A stretch of DNA of 64,000 bases from Citricoccus sp. CH26A (GTDB taxonomy: Bacteria > Actinomycetota > Actinomycetes > Actinomycetales > Micrococcaceae): contig NZ_AFXQ01000006.1 in the NCBI RefSeq assembly GCF_000224415.1, positions 84,366-148,365 of the forward strand, read 5' to 3'. Shown piece after piece: positions 39,625-48,533 of this stretch. A model generated the notes under the pieces. That model ran no database searches and was not told where the DNA came from. It saw nothing but the letters and a program-made list of their open reading frames with translations. The first letter of the stretch is position 1; every line of letters starts with the position of its first letter. The position numbers were made by a program, and so were the translations under genes.

Positions 39625-40358
39625 GACCGGCTCCCCTCGGACGGTGTCCCGTCGGTGGCCATCGCCCCGGAGCGGTCCCGCTGGCCCAGGAGTCCGGTGA
39701 CCCGCTCCAGCACCTCATCGGCCAGCTCCGGAACCGGCCGCGCGGCGTCCAGCACCAGGTACCGGCCCGGGTCGGCGGCCGCACGGTCGGTGAAGGCCGC
39801 CCGGATGCGCGCGTGGAAGGACTCCGGCTCGGACTCCATCCGGTCCGGCCCGGCGCCCCCGGCCGACTGCTCGCGCAGGGCCCGCCGCGCGGCGGCCGTG
39901 CCGGTGGCCACGTCCAGCAGGACCGTGAGGTCCGGGTGCAGTCCGTCGGTGGCCCACTCGTTCAGCTGCGCCACCGTCTCGGTACCGAGGTCCCGTCCGG
40001 CGCCCTGGTAGGCCACGGAGGAGTCCACGTAGCGGTCGGTGACCACGATCCGCCCGTCCGCCAGGGCCGGGACCACCAGCTGGCGCACGTGCGCAGACCG
40101 GGAGGCGGCGAACATCAGGGCCTCGGTGACGGCGTCGATGGGGGCATACCGCGGATCCAGGACGAGCTCGCGGAGCCGCTCGCCGATGTCGGTCCCGCCC
40201 GGTTCGCGGGTCGGCAGCACGTCGTGGCCGGCGGCCCGGAGGCGCTCGACCAGCAACCGGGCCTGGGTGGACTTGCCCGAACCGTCCCCGCCCTCGAAGG
40301 CGATGAACACGCCCCGCCCTCGGGTTCCGGGGACGGTGGCAGCAGGCGTCTCAGTCAC
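39621..40358 (-). CDS. tmk: Thymidylate kinase
   Basis: There are 245 residues. P-loop FEGGDGSGKSTQARLLVERL, then TREPGGTDIGERLRELVLD, the DRYVDSSVAYQGAGRDLG motif, and a lid region RALREQSAGGAGPDRMESE with basic residues. It phosphorylates dTMP to dTDP for DNA synthesis. The C-terminal extension after VTGLLG is low complexity. The stop overlaps the holB start, the usual tmk-holB pair. It is divergent from the PLP enzyme gene. Confidence 0.95.
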   Translation of the reverse strand: MTETPAATVPGTRGRGVFIAFEGGDGSGKSTQARLLVERLRAAGHDVLPTREPGGTDIGERLRELVLDPRYAPIDAVTEALMFAASRSAHVRQLVVPALADGRIVVTDRYVDSSVAYQGAGRDLGTETVAQLNEWATDGLHPDLTVLLDVATGTAAARRALREQSAGGAGPDRMESEPESFHARIRAAFTDRAAADPGRYLVLDAARPVPELADEVLERVTGLLGQRDRSGAMATDGTPSEGSRS

Positions 40359-40425
40359 CGATCCAGCCTACCGGCGGCGGCGTCACGGTGCCGAACGATC
40401 CACGGCGCGGGCCCGGCGGCGGACG

Positions 40426-40438
40426 TACGATGTGGCCC
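40426..40438 (+). promoter_or_regulatory. -10 element TACGAT close to the start of the PLP enzyme
   Basis: TACGAT at 40426-40431 is followed by 7 bases and ATG 40439, the leaderless arrangement. No Shine-Dalgarno precedes the ATG. Confidence 0.45.
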
Positions 40439-41653
40439 ATGCATCCCGAAACCCTCTTGGTCAGTGCCGCCCGTCCCGCGAAGGAGGTCGACGCGCCCGT
40501 CAACGAGCCCGTGCACCTCACCTCCACCTTCGTGGGATGGGAGGCCGGGGGTGGTGCCGACCGCCGGGTCTACGGCCGGATGTCCAACCCCTCCTGGGAC
40601 GGACCCGAGGAGCTGCTGGCCGCGCTCGAGGGGGTGCCGGACCCACAGTCCACCCCGGCCCTGCTGTTCTCCTCCGGCATGGCCGCGATCGCCGCGGCAC
40701 TGCACCTGGTCCCGGTCGGCGCACGCGTCATCGCACCGCAGCACGCCTACAACGGCCTGACCTCGCTGCTGGAGAGCATGGGCGACTCCGGCCGGCTGAG
40801 CGTCGACCAGGTGGACATCACGGACACCGCGGCGGTCGTCGGAGCGCTCGAGGGGGCCTCGATCCTGTGGCTCGAGTCCCCGACCAACCCGATGCTGGAG
40901 GTCGCGGACCTGCCCGCGCTCACCGAGGCCGCGCACGCGGCCGGGGCGCTCGTCGTCGTGGACAACACCTTCGCCACGCCCCTGGTGCAGCGTCCGCTCG
41001 ACCTCGGGGCCGACGTCGTGGTGCACTCCGTGACCAAGTACCTGGCCGGGCACTCCGACGTGGTGATGGGCGCGGCCGTCACCGCCGACCCGGAGCTGCA
41101 GGCCAGGCTGCACGCCCACCGGACCCTGCACGGGGCCATCGCCGGGCCGATGGAGGCCTTCCTGGCGCTGCGCGGGATGCGCACCCTCGCCCTGCGCCTG
41201 GAGCGCTCGCAGGCCAACGCGGCCGAGCTGGCCCGCCGGGCGGAGGCGGCCCGGCGCGAGGGCACCCTGCCGATCGCCGCCGTGCGCTACCCGGGACTGG
41301 CGGGGCACCCGCAGCACGCCCTGGCGGCGCGGCAGATGCACGGTGGCTTCGGTTCCGTGCTGACCGTCGAGGTCGCCGCCGGCCGCGGTGAGGACGGGGC
41401 CGATCCGGCCGAGGACGAGTCCGCGGCCGCGGCCGACGCCGCGGTGCGGGCCCTGCGGCTGTGGGTGCCGGCCACCTCGCTGGGCGGTGTGGAGTCGCTC
41501 GTCGAGCGCCGGCGTCGCTTCGCCGCGGAGCCGAGGACCGTGCCCGCCGGGCTGCTGCGGCTCAGTTGCGGGATCGAGCACGTGGACGACCTGTGGGACG
41601 ACCTCGTGCAGGCACTGCGCGCCGCCGCGGCCGAGGACCGCGCCCACCGCTAG
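40439..41653 (+). CDS. PLP-dependent Cys/Met metabolism enzyme (cystathionine gamma-synthase family)
   Basis: There are 404 residues from ATG 40439. Family features: RVYGRMSNPSWDGPEELLAALEG (YxRxxNP region), SSGMAAIAAALHLV, LWLESPTNPMLEVADLPAL, VVDNTFATP and the PLP lysine in SVTKYLAGHSDVVMG. The end RLSCGIEHVDDLWDDLVQAL is typical. Members are cystathionine gamma-synthase, beta-lyase, gamma-lyase or sulfhydrylases; sequence alone here does not separate them and no sulfur gene is nearby. Confidence 0.88.
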   Translation: MHPETLLVSAARPAKEVDAPVNEPVHLTSTFVGWEAGGGADRRVYGRMSNPSWDGPEELLAALEGVPDPQSTPALLFSSGMAAIAAALHLVPVGARVIAPQHAYNGLTSLLESMGDSGRLSVDQVDITDTAAVVGALEGASILWLESPTNPMLEVADLPALTEAAHAAGALVVVDNTFATPLVQRPLDLGADVVVHSVTKYLAGHSDVVMGAAVTADPELQARLHAHRTLHGAIAGPMEAFLALRGMRTLALRLERSQANAAELARRAEAARREGTLPIAAVRYPGLAGHPQHALAARQMHGGFGSVLTVEVAAGRGEDGADPAEDESAAAADAAVRALRLWVPATSLGGVESLVERRRRFAAEPRTVPAGLLRLSCGIEHVDDLWDDLVQALRAAAAEDRAHR

Positions 41654-41662
41654 GCTGTCCCC
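41651..41662 (+). promoter_or_regulatory. -10 element TAGGCT overlapping the preceding stop codon, leaderless start
   Basis: TAGGCT at 41651-41656 begins with the TAG stop of the PLP enzyme gene and lies 6 bases before ATG 41663. Confidence 0.5.
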
Positions 41663-42004
41663 ATGAGCGCCTGGATCCTGGTCACCTCCATCGAGAACTG
41701 GTTGTACATCGCACTGTCGGTGGTGGCCGTGGTCCTCGAGGTCTGGGCGCTGGGCGACTGCCTGACCCGGCCCGCCCACCAGTTCGAGCGCTCCGGCCAG
41801 AAGCAGAAGTCGTTCTGGCTGATCCTCACCGGCGTGGCCGGCGTGGTCGGGGTCCTGACGTTCCTGGGCTCCATCAGCAGCCTCGGCGCCGGCTTCGGCC
41901 TGTTCCAGATCGCGGCCCTGTGCGTGGCCGCCGTGTACCTGGCCGGACCGCGCACCGAGCTGAAGATGTTCGGCCGGGGAGGCCCGTCGCACTACGGCTA
42001 CTGA
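41663..42004 (+). CDS. DUF2516 family membrane protein
   Basis: The protein has 113 residues with three membrane helices: IENWLYIALSVVAVVLEVWALGDCLT, KSFWLILTGVAGVVGVLTFLGSI and FGLFQIAALCVAAVYLAGPR. The CLTRP...F...K...W.L pattern between helices one and two is typical of DUF2516, an actinobacterial family of unknown function. The short cytoplasmic tail ends in GGPSHYGY. Confidence 0.88.
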   Translation: MSAWILVTSIENWLYIALSVVAVVLEVWALGDCLTRPAHQFERSGQKQKSFWLILTGVAGVVGVLTFLGSISSLGAGFGLFQIAALCVAAVYLAGPRTELKMFGRGGPSHYGY

Positions 42005-42028
42005 CCGTTCCGGGCTTCGGGCCGCCTA

Positions 42029-42040
42029 TAGGATGTGCCC
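42029..42040 (+). promoter_or_regulatory. -10 element TAGGAT, leaderless start of gpmA
   Basis: TATAGGAT at 42027-42034 contains a good -10; ATG follows 6 bases after TAGGAT, with no ribosome-binding site. Confidence 0.5.
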
Positions 42041-42799
42041 ATGGCTGAGACCCCGTACAAGCTCGTCCTGCTGCGGCATGGCCAGAGCGACTGGAATGAG
42101 AAGAACCTGTTCACCGGCTGGGTGGACGTCCCCCTGACCGAGAAGGGCCGCCGGGAGGCGGTCCGCGGCGGTGAGCTGCTCTCCGAGGAGGGGCTGCTGC
42201 CGGACGTGCTGTACACCTCGCTGCTCAAGCGCGCCATCACCACCGCCAACCTGGCCCTCGAGGCCGCCGACCGGCAGTGGATCCCGGTCAAGCGCGACTG
42301 GCGGCTGAACGAGCGCCACTACGGCGCCCTGCAGGGCAAGGACAAGGCCGAGATCCGCGAGGAGTTCGGCGAGGATCAGTTCATGGTCTGGCGCCGGTCC
42401 TATGACACCCCGCCGCCGGTGCTCGACGACTCCTCCGAGTGGTCCCAGTCCGGGGACCCGCGCTACGCCGACCTGGGCGAGGACGCCCCGCGCACCGAGT
42501 GCCTCAAGGACGTGGTGACCCGCCTGCTGCCCTACTGGGAGTCCGAGATCGTGCCGGACCTCAAGGCCGGCAAGACCGTGCTCATCGCCGCCCACGGCAA
42601 TTCGCTGCGGGCCCTGGTCAAGCACCTGGACGGCATCTCCGACGAGGACATCGCCGGGCTGAACATCCCCACCGGCATCCCGCTGTACTACGAGCTGGAC
42701 GAGGACCTCAAGCCGATCACGGCGCACGGGCGCTACCTGGACCCGGAGGCCGCCGCCGCCGGCGCTGCCGCCGTGGCCGCCCAGGGGGCCCAGAAGTAG
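42041..42799 (+). CDS. gpmA: 2,3-bisphosphoglycerate-dependent phosphoglycerate mutase
   Basis: There are 252 residues from ATG 42041. The phosphohistidine motif is [29 protein letters not shown]. Other active-site parts are [18 protein letters not shown] and [21 protein letters not shown] (second catalytic His). It interconverts 3- and 2-phosphoglycerate in glycolysis. The length and motifs are normal for the dPGM class. The C-terminal Ala-rich tail is variable. Its terminator is shared with phoU. Confidence 0.96.
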   Translation: MAETPYKLVLLRHGQSDWNEKNLFTGWVDVPLTEKGRREAVRGGELLSEEGLLPDVLYTSLLKRAITTANLALEAADRQWIPVKRDWRLNERHYGALQGKDKAEIREEFGEDQFMVWRRSYDTPPPVLDDSSEWSQSGDPRYADLGEDAPRTECLKDVVTRLLPYWESEIVPDLKAGKTVLIAAHGNSLRALVKHLDGISDEDIAGLNIPTGIPLYYELDEDLKPITAHGRYLDPEAAAAGAAAVAAQGAQK

Positions 42800-42811
42800 A
42801 CCGGATCCCGC

Positions 42812-42865
42812 ACCGACGACGACGGCCGTCACCTTCCGCGGAAGGCGACGGCCGTCGTCGTCGGT
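42812..42865. terminator. Bidirectional terminator between gpmA and phoU
   Basis: A 19-bp stem (42812-42830 with 42847-42865) has the small inner hairpin CCTTCC-GC-GGAAGG at its top. It lies between convergent genes. Confidence 0.85.
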
Positions 42866-42895
42866 GGGGCCGGTCGCGGCCCGGGCCGCGACGGG

Positions 42896-43555
42896 TCAGT
42901 CGATCTCGATGACGGGCTCCCACTCGCCGGTGGCGAGGTAGGTGACCTTGCGGGCCACGGAGACACCGTGGTCGGCGAAGCGCTCGAAGAACCGCGAGGC
43001 CAGCGTGACGTCCGCGGTGGTGGCACCGCTGGCGTTCCAGCCGGCCGAGTTCACGGTCTTGAAGTTCTTCGCGTGGAGCTCGTTGATGGCCACGTTGTGC
43101 TTGACGATCTCCTGGGCGTGGACCGTGTCGTGGGTGGCCAGCAGCTTCTCGACCTCGGTGGCCACGGCCACGCAGTGGTCGGCCATCTGCCGGAAGTCCT
43201 CGCGGACCGGCTCCGGGGCGGCCAGGTCCGGGTAGCGGCGGCGGGCCTGCTGGGCGATGTGCCGGGCCAGGTCGCCCATGCGCTCCAGCGAGGAGCTCAT
43301 CCGCAGGGCACCCACCACGGAGCGCAGGTCGGTGGCCACCGGGCCCTGCAGGGCCAGCAGCTCGATGGCCTTCTCGTCCACGGAGGTCTGCAGGTAGTCG
43401 ATCCTGGCGTCCTCGGAGATGACGGCCTCGGCCAGCTCCACGTCCGCGGTCTCGAAGGCGGTCCGCGCCTTCTCCATGGCCTCGCGGACCAGGCCGGCGA
43501 TCTCCACCAGCTGGTCGCCCAGGGCCTTCAGGTCGGCTTGGAACAGTTCACGCAT
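42896..43555 (-). CDS. phoU: Phosphate signalling protein PhoU
   Basis: There are 219 residues from ATG 43555 (purine-rich AAAGAGGG upstream; the frame extends further without conserved sequence). Two similar three-helix halves are visible, each with the E/DxxxD metal-cluster motif: ISEDARIDYLQTSVDEKAIELLALQGPVATDLRSVVGAL and SSLERMGDLARHIAQQARR in the first half, then FFERFADHGVSVARKVTYLATG in the second. PhoU restrains phosphate uptake and the sensor kinase when phosphate is plentiful. The adjacent divergent senX3-regX3 pair supports this role. Confidence 0.95.
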   Translation of the reverse strand: MRELFQADLKALGDQLVEIAGLVREAMEKARTAFETADVELAEAVISEDARIDYLQTSVDEKAIELLALQGPVATDLRSVVGALRMSSSLERMGDLARHIAQQARRRYPDLAAPEPVREDFRQMADHCVAVATEVEKLLATHDTVHAQEIVKHNVAINELHAKNFKTVNSAGWNASGATTADVTLASRFFERFADHGVSVARKVTYLATGEWEPVIEID

Positions 43556-43659
43556 GGATGGTCCCTCTTTTCCGGTCAATGGGCTCGGGAATGTCCCGGC
43601 GGCGCAGGGCGCCGGCACCCCGGACGGGGCACGGGGCCTCGGTCATCCTTCCCAGGGAA

Positions 43660-43686
43660 GATGAACAGTCGTTGAACCGCGGGAAC
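43660..43686 (-). promoter_or_regulatory. Candidate Pho box between phoU and senX3
   Basis: Read on the minus strand, GTTCCCG, GTTCAAC and GTTCATC follow each other; the last two are spaced exactly 11 bases apart and the first two 9 bases. Direct GTTCAYC-like repeats on an 11-bp period are the recognition pattern of PhoP/RegX3-type regulators, and the position between phoU and senX3 suggests autoregulation. Confidence 0.5.
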
Positions 43687-43733
43687 GTTCCGGTGCCAGT
43701 ATGCCCTGCGCCGGGCACGGGGTGCGCGGTGGG

Positions 43734-43746
43734 TAGTCTGGACCGC
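43734..43746 (+). promoter_or_regulatory. -10 element TAGTCT, leaderless GTG start of senX3
   Basis: TAGTCT at 43734-43739, then 7 bases, then GTG 43747. No Shine-Dalgarno is seen before the GTG. Confidence 0.5.
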
Positions 43747-44808
43747 GTGACGGATCCCGTGGTGGTTGGAGTGGTGTGCGGCCTCATCGGCCTCGTGCTG
43801 GGCGTGCTGTCCATGGTCGCCTTCCGCATCTCCGAGCGCAGCCGCGCCGTGCACCTGACCGTGGGCGAGCCCAGCATCCCGGACGGTGCCGCCGAGGTCC
43901 TGTCCGTCATCGGCCGGGCCTACGTGGTGGTCGACGCCGTCAACGGGGTGGTCCGAGCCAACCCCTCCGCCTACGCCTTCGGCCTGGTGCGGGGCCACAG
44001 CCTGGCCCATGACGAACTGCTCGAGCTCACCGACCGCGTCCGCGCCGACGGGATCATCGTGGACCGCCGCTACGAGCTGCCCCGGGGCCCGGTCGGCCAG
44101 GGCATCCTGGTCGTGCAGCTGCGCGTGGCGCCCCTGGCGGACGAGTACATCCTGATCCTCGCCGACGACCGCTCCGAGATCTCCCGGACCGAGGCCATGC
44201 GCCACGACTTCGTGGTCAACGTCTCCCACGAGCTGAAGACCCCGGTCGGCGCCATCTCGTTGCTGGCCGAGGCCATCGACGGCGCCGCCGACGACGAGGT
44301 GGCCGTGCGCCGCTTCGCGGGCCGGCTCAGCGTGGAGTCCACCCGTCTGGCCGCCCTGGTGCAGGACATCATCGAACTGTCCCGGCTCCAGGCCAAGGAC
44401 ACCGTGCGGGCGGGGCAGCCGGTCGACCTCAACCGGGTGGTCGGCGAGGCCGTGGACCGCTCCCGGTTGCCGGCGGAGGCCCGCAACATCGACATCAAGG
44501 TGGCCGGCCGGATCGAGTCCACGGTGCACGGGGACCCGGACCAGCTGATGACCGCCCTGCGGAACCTGATCGACAACGCCGTGCGCTACTCCCCGGAGGG
44601 CACCACGGTGGGCGTCGGGCTGAAGTCGGTCCGCGGCCTGGCCCAGATCTCGGTGACCGACCAGGGGGTCGGGATCCCGGAGGACGAACAGGACCGGATC
44701 TTCGAGCGGTTCTACCGGATCGACGCCGCCAGGTCGCGCCAGACGGGCGGTACCGGTCTCGGACTGAGCATCGTCAAACATGTAATCTCGAATCATGGGG
44801 GGAAGTGA
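43747..44808 (+). CDS. senX3: SenX3-type phosphate sensor histidine kinase, frameshifted close to its 3' end
   Basis: As read, 353 residues from GTG 43747. One N-terminal membrane segment (PVVVGVVCGLIGLVLGVLSMVAF), a PAS-like region (VIGRAYVVVDAVNGVVRANPSAYAFGL), the phospho-acceptor H-box FVVNVSHELKTPVGAISLLAEAI, N-box LRNLIDNAVRYSP, and G boxes DQGVGIPEDEQDRIFERFYR and GGTGLGLSIVKHV. The stop comes right after NHGGK. One extra G in the run at 44797-44802 would restore the normal ending NHGGEVTVWSQPGRGSTFTVRLPE and carry the frame to a stop at 44951 that overlaps the regX3 start (GTGA). Probably a sequence error; otherwise a slightly shortened kinase. Confidence 0.9.
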   Translation: MTDPVVVGVVCGLIGLVLGVLSMVAFRISERSRAVHLTVGEPSIPDGAAEVLSVIGRAYVVVDAVNGVVRANPSAYAFGLVRGHSLAHDELLELTDRVRADGIIVDRRYELPRGPVGQGILVVQLRVAPLADEYILILADDRSEISRTEAMRHDFVVNVSHELKTPVGAISLLAEAIDGAADDEVAVRRFAGRLSVESTRLAALVQDIIELSRLQAKDTVRAGQPVDLNRVVGEAVDRSRLPAEARNIDIKVAGRIESTVHGDPDQLMTALRNLIDNAVRYSPEGTTVGVGLKSVRGLAQISVTDQGVGIPEDEQDRIFERFYRIDAARSRQTGGTGLGLSIVKHVISNHGGK

Positions 44809-44947
44809 CCGTCTGGTCACAGCCGGGCCGGGGCTCGACGTTCACGGTCCGCCTCCCGGAGATGGAACCCGACGCTGGTGTGCAGCTCGGCAGGTCAGTG
44901 GAAGCACGGGGTGGCAACGCGCCTGCCGCCGGGGAAGGAGCCCAGTC

Positions 44948-45628
44948 GTGAGCCGGATTCTGATCGTGGAGGACGAGGAGTCGTTCAGCGACCCGCTGTC
45001 CTACCTGCTCGGCAAGGAGGGCTTCGAGGTGGAGGTCGTGGCCGACGGCCACGAGGCGATCGTGGAATTCGACCGGGCCGGGGCCGACCTGGTGCTCCTG
45101 GACCTGATGCTGCCCGGCCAGTCCGGCACGGAGGTCTGCCGCCAGCTGCGCCAGCGCTCCAACGTCCCCGTCATCATGCTCACTGCGAAGGACTCCGAGA
45201 TCGACAAGGTGGTCGGACTGGAGCTCGGTGCGGACGACTACGTCACCAAGCCCTACTCCTCCCGTGAGCTGGTCGCCCGCATCCGCGCGGTGCTGCGCCG
45301 CCAGGGGGAGCCCGAGGAGCTCATCAGCTCGACCGTCCAGGCCGGACCCGTCCGGATGGACATCGAGCGCCACGTCGTCTCCGTGAACGGGGAGCAGGTG
45401 TCCCTGCCGCTGAAGGAATTCGAGCTGCTGGAGATGCTCCTGCGCAACTCCGGCCGCGTGCTGACCCGGGGCCAGCTGATCGACCGTGTCTGGGGGTCGG
45501 ACTACGTGGGGGACACCAAGACCCTGGACGTCCACGTCAAGCGACTGCGCGGCAAGATCGAGCCCGATCCCTCCCACCCGAAGTACCTCGTGACCGTGCG
45601 CGGGCTCGGCTACAAGTTCGAGCCCTGA
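44948..45628 (+). CDS. regX3: RegX3-type response regulator (OmpR/PhoB family)
   Basis: There are 226 residues from GTG 44948. Receiver domain: ILIVEDEESFSD (acidic pair), VLLDLMLPGQSG (phospho-Asp), VIMLTAKDSE, GADDYVTKPYSSREL (Lys). C-terminal winged HTH: VSLPLKEFELLEMLLRNSGRVLTRGQLIDRVWG...TLDVHVKRLRGKIE...VRGLGYKFEP. It controls phosphate-starvation genes with SenX3. A perfect terminator follows. Confidence 0.95.
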   Translation: MSRILIVEDEESFSDPLSYLLGKEGFEVEVVADGHEAIVEFDRAGADLVLLDLMLPGQSGTEVCRQLRQRSNVPVIMLTAKDSEIDKVVGLELGADDYVTKPYSSRELVARIRAVLRRQGEPEELISSTVQAGPVRMDIERHVVSVNGEQVSLPLKEFELLEMLLRNSGRVLTRGQLIDRVWGSDYVGDTKTLDVHVKRLRGKIEPDPSHPKYLVTVRGLGYKFEP

Positions 45629-45723
45629 GGGGCGCCCGGCGCCGGGGACGCGACGGCCTGTCCGTCGGCCACCGGTGCCGCGGACCGGAGCCCGACGGCA
45701 GGACGCCGCGGGCGCCGGTCACC

Positions 45724-45767
45724 GACGGCGAAGGGCCGGCACCGTGCGGTGCCGGCCCTTCGCCGTC
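45724..45767. terminator. Bidirectional terminator after regX3
   Basis: A perfect 20-bp stem (45724-45743 with 45748-45767, loop GTGC) lies between regX3 and the convergent lipoprotein gene. Confidence 0.88.
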
Positions 45768-45800
45768 GTGCTGGTTGACCGGCGCCCCGTGGGGCGGTGG

Positions 45801-46355
45801 TCAGTGGCCGCCTTCCTCGGCGGCCGGGGTCTCGTAGAGGTGGGCGCCGGGGCTCGCGTCCGCACCGCCGGGCACGAACGGACGGTACTCCGGCAGGGTG
45901 CCGTCCAGGATGGTGACGTCGACCTGCTCGGTGGCGGTCTCGGCGCCGCCGGTGACCTCGACGGTCGCCTCGACCATGCCGCCGGGGAAGCCACCCGAGC
46001 TCGGGATGACCTGCTCGTTGGCGGGGTCCTCGAGCTTGAGGGACTCGCCGGCCGGGACGGAGAACCGGGTCTCGGTGCCGTCCACCGTGATGCTCACCTC
46101 GAGGTTCTCCTCGGAGGTGTCCGCGGCGATGGTGCCGATGTAGCGGGCCTCCGTGTCCGGACCGCTGGTGATCAGCGCGACGTTGCGCAGCTCGGCCTCG
46201 CCGACATTGGCCACGATGCCGTCCGACGGGGCGTACTGCAGGGTAGTGGCCTGCTGGTTGATGGCGCTGCAGCCGGTGGCGCCCAGCAGGGCGACGGCAG
46301 CCAGTCCGGCCACGGCGGCATTGCGGGCAGTGGCCTTGCGGGCGGCGAGCTTCAC
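45801..46355 (-). CDS. Putative lipoprotein
   Basis: There are 184 residues from GTG 46355 with AGGAG upstream. Signal: KLAARKATARNAAVAGLAAVALLGATGC, with a lipobox cysteine near residue 29. The mature part is beta-rich (VANVGEAELRNVALITSGPDTEARYIGTIAADTSEENLEVSITVDGTETRFSVPAGESLKLED), suggesting an immunoglobulin-like fold exposed outside the membrane. Proteins of this layout (LRNV.LI...G..A...G.i.N) are common actinobacterial lipoproteins of unknown role. Confidence 0.8.
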   Translation of the reverse strand: MKLAARKATARNAAVAGLAAVALLGATGCSAINQQATTLQYAPSDGIVANVGEAELRNVALITSGPDTEARYIGTIAADTSEENLEVSITVDGTETRFSVPAGESLKLEDPANEQVIPSSGGFPGGMVEATVEVTGGAETATEQVDVTILDGTLPEYRPFVPGGADASPGAHLYETPAAEEGGH

Positions 46356-46616
46356 GGTGGGATCTCCTCGGGTGCGGACAAAGTGCGCGGGGGCCATCCG
46401 CCGGTGCCGACGGCACGGCAGATGACAGGGCGCGGTGCTGACACGAGACTACCGTACCGGCCCCTCCCCTCCCGCTGCGCGACGGGGGCGTGACGCGGTC
46501 GGGGGACGGTCCACCGGGGGCGAATTGTGTCCGTTCCCGCCGCGGGCGCAAGCATCGACACGCGCTCCGAAAATGTGACGTGGTAAACTTTGCCGGAGTG
46601 AAAGGGGACCACTCAC

Positions 46617-47099
46617 ATGGTTTTTGAGGTCGGAGAAACTGTTGTTTACCCCCACCACGGTGCGGCCCGGATCGAGGAGATCAAGATGCGCACCGTCAAG
46701 GGTGAAGAGAAGATGTACCTCAAGCTGAAGGTGGCCCAGGGCGACCTGACGATCGAGGTGCCGGCGGAGAACGTGGACCTGGTCGGGGTGCGGGACATCG
46801 TGGACGGTGAGGGCCTCGAGGAGGTCTTCCGCGTGCTCCAGGCGGAGTTCACCGAGGAGCCCACCAACTGGTCGCGCCGCTACAAGGCCAACCTGGAGAA
46901 GCTGGCCTCCGGGGACGTCATCAAGGTGGCCGAGGTCGTGCGCGACCTGTGGCGACGGGACCAGGACCGCGGACTGTCCGCCGGGGAGAAGCGCATGCTG
47001 GCCAAGGCCCGCCAGGTGCTCGTCTCGGAGCTGGCCCTGGCCAAGAAGACCTCCGAGGACGAGGCCACCGAGCTGCTGGACGAGACCCTCGCCGCCTGA
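46617..47099 (+). CDS. carD: CarD family RNA polymerase-binding regulator
   Basis: There are 160 residues. The N-terminal Tudor-like RNA polymerase interaction domain ([60 protein letters not shown]) precedes a helical DNA-binding domain with the conserved Trp ([61 protein letters not shown]). CarD stabilises open promoter complexes and tunes rRNA transcription in actinobacteria. A -10-like TAAACT (46584-46589) and AAAGGGG before the ATG indicate an mRNA with a leader. Confidence 0.95.
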   Translation: MVFEVGETVVYPHHGAARIEEIKMRTVKGEEKMYLKLKVAQGDLTIEVPAENVDLVGVRDIVDGEGLEEVFRVLQAEFTEEPTNWSRRYKANLEKLASGDVIKVAEVVRDLWRRDQDRGLSAGEKRMLAKARQVLVSELALAKKTSEDEATELLDETLAA

Positions 47100-47199
47100 G
47101 GGGCAGTGGACTCGCAGCCCCTCGCGCCGCTTCCGTCCCGGCCCCGGTCAGACCCCGATCACCGAGTCGGTCCGGTCCGGCGAACGAGCGGACTGAACC

Positions 47200-47211
47200 T
47201 AGACTGACAGC
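47200..47211 (+). promoter_or_regulatory. -10 element TAGACT, leaderless start of ispD
   Basis: TAGACT at 47200-47205 then 6 bases to ATG 47212; no Shine-Dalgarno. Confidence 0.5.
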
Positions 47212-48024
47212 ATGCGTTCGACCCTGTTGATCGTGGCCGCCGGAAGCGGCTCCCGCCTGCAGGCCGGCCTGCACAAGGCGCTCGTGGACCTCGGCGACGG
47301 CCGCAGCCTGTTGCAGCACTGCCTGGACTCGGTGGCGCGCGCCGCTGATGCCGCCGCCCTCGACCTGGCCGGGATCGTGGTGGTCGTGCCACCCGATCCC
47401 CGCGCCGCCGAACCGCTGGAACAGGTGTGCCGGGACTTCGCCGCCCGGACCGGGCTGACCGTGCAGGCCGTGCCGGGCGGAGCCGAGCGCGCCGACTCGG
47501 TGCGGGCCGGACTCGCGGCGGTCCGTGCCGGTGCCGTGGCGGACAGCACGGCCGGCCCGTTCGGCCGCCACGCCGTCCTCGTCCATGACGCCGCCCGGCC
47601 GTTCGTCCCCCCGGCGGTGTTCCGCGCGGTGACCGCCGCGCTGGAGGCCGGCGCGGTCGCCGTCGTGCCCGGCCTGCCGGTGGTGGACACCATCAAGACC
47701 GTCTCCGTGCCGGGTGCTCCCGGTGAGCGGGCCGCGCCGGACATCGAGGAGGGGTCGGGCCTGGACCACGAACCGGAATGGGTGACCGGGACCCCGTCCC
47801 GGTCGACGCTGCGCGCCGTCCAGACCCCCCAGGGATTCGACCTGACCGCCCTGGAGGCCGCGCACCGTGCGGCCGCCGGTGGCCCCGCGCTGACCGATGA
47901 CGCGATGGTGATGGAGGCGGCCGGACACGGGGTCGCCGTGGTACCCGGTGACCCGCTGGGGTTCAAGGTGACCACGCCCCTGGACCTGGTGCTGGCCAGG
48001 GCCCTGCTGCAGGAGGACCGATGA
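47212..48024 (+). CDS. ispD: 2-C-methyl-D-erythritol 4-phosphate cytidylyltransferase
   Basis: There are 270 residues. [24 protein letters not shown] is the nucleotide-binding loop, [16 protein letters not shown] and [11 protein letters not shown] are conserved, followed by [19 protein letters not shown] and [32 protein letters not shown]. It makes CDP-methylerythritol, step three of the MEP isoprenoid pathway. It is longer than E. coli IspD through an acidic insertion near residues 170-195. It overlaps ispF by ATGA. Confidence 0.95.
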   Translation: MRSTLLIVAAGSGSRLQAGLHKALVDLGDGRSLLQHCLDSVARAADAAALDLAGIVVVVPPDPRAAEPLEQVCRDFAARTGLTVQAVPGGAERADSVRAGLAAVRAGAVADSTAGPFGRHAVLVHDAARPFVPPAVFRAVTAALEAGAVAVVPGLPVVDTIKTVSVPGAPGERAAPDIEEGSGLDHEPEWVTGTPSRSTLRAVQTPQGFDLTALEAAHRAAAGGPALTDDAMVMEAAGHGVAVVPGDPLGFKVTTPLDLVLARALLQEDR

Positions 48025-48524
48025 CCGACCGAGAGCCCCCGATCCTGCCCCGTAGCGGGATCGGGACCGACGTCCACGCCTTCGCCCCGGAGGGCGCGGA
48101 CCGCCCGCTGTGGGTGGCCGGCCTGCACTGGCCCGGCGAGCCCGGCCTCTCCGGGCACTCGGACGGGGACGTGGTCGCCCACGCGCTGTGCGACGCCCTG
48201 TTCTCCGCCGCCGGGATCGGTGACCTGGGACAGCACTTCGGGACCTCGCGCCCGGAATGGTCCGGGGCTGCCGGGACCACGCTGCTCGCCGAGGCCTCGC
48301 GACTGGTCCGGGAGGCCGGATTCGGGGTCGGCAACGCGTCCGTCCAGCTGATCGGCAACCGGCCGAAGGTCGGAACGCGCCGTGCCGAGGCCGAACGGGT
48401 GCTGTCCGAGGCGGCCGGTGCGCCGGTCGCGGTCTCCGGCACCACCACGGACGCCCTCGGGTTCACCGGGCGCGGGGAGGGGCTGGCCGCGGTGGCCACC
48501 GCCCTGGTCTACCGGCTGGACTAG
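48021..48524 (+). CDS. ispF: 2-C-methyl-D-erythritol 2,4-cyclodiphosphate synthase
   Basis: There are 167 residues. Metal site [12 protein letters not shown] (DxH) and [32 protein letters not shown] (His). Later LIGNRPKV and [29 protein letters not shown], the family signature end. It forms the cyclodiphosphate in the MEP pathway and often works with IspD, to which it is translationally coupled here. Its TAG stop is the first half of the cysS -10 element. Confidence 0.96.
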   Translation: MTDREPPILPRSGIGTDVHAFAPEGADRPLWVAGLHWPGEPGLSGHSDGDVVAHALCDALFSAAGIGDLGQHFGTSRPEWSGAAGTTLLAEASRLVREAGFGVGNASVQLIGNRPKVGTRRAEAERVLSEAAGAPVAVSGTTTDALGFTGRGEGLAAVATALVYRLD

Positions 48525-48533
48525 AGTCTCACC
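48522..48533 (+). promoter_or_regulatory. -10 element TAGAGT built on the ispF stop codon, leaderless GTG start of cysS
   Basis: TAGAGT at 48522-48527 includes the ispF stop codon TAG; 6 bases later comes GTG 48534. There is no Shine-Dalgarno, so cysS may have its own leaderless message besides any read-through. Confidence 0.5.
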
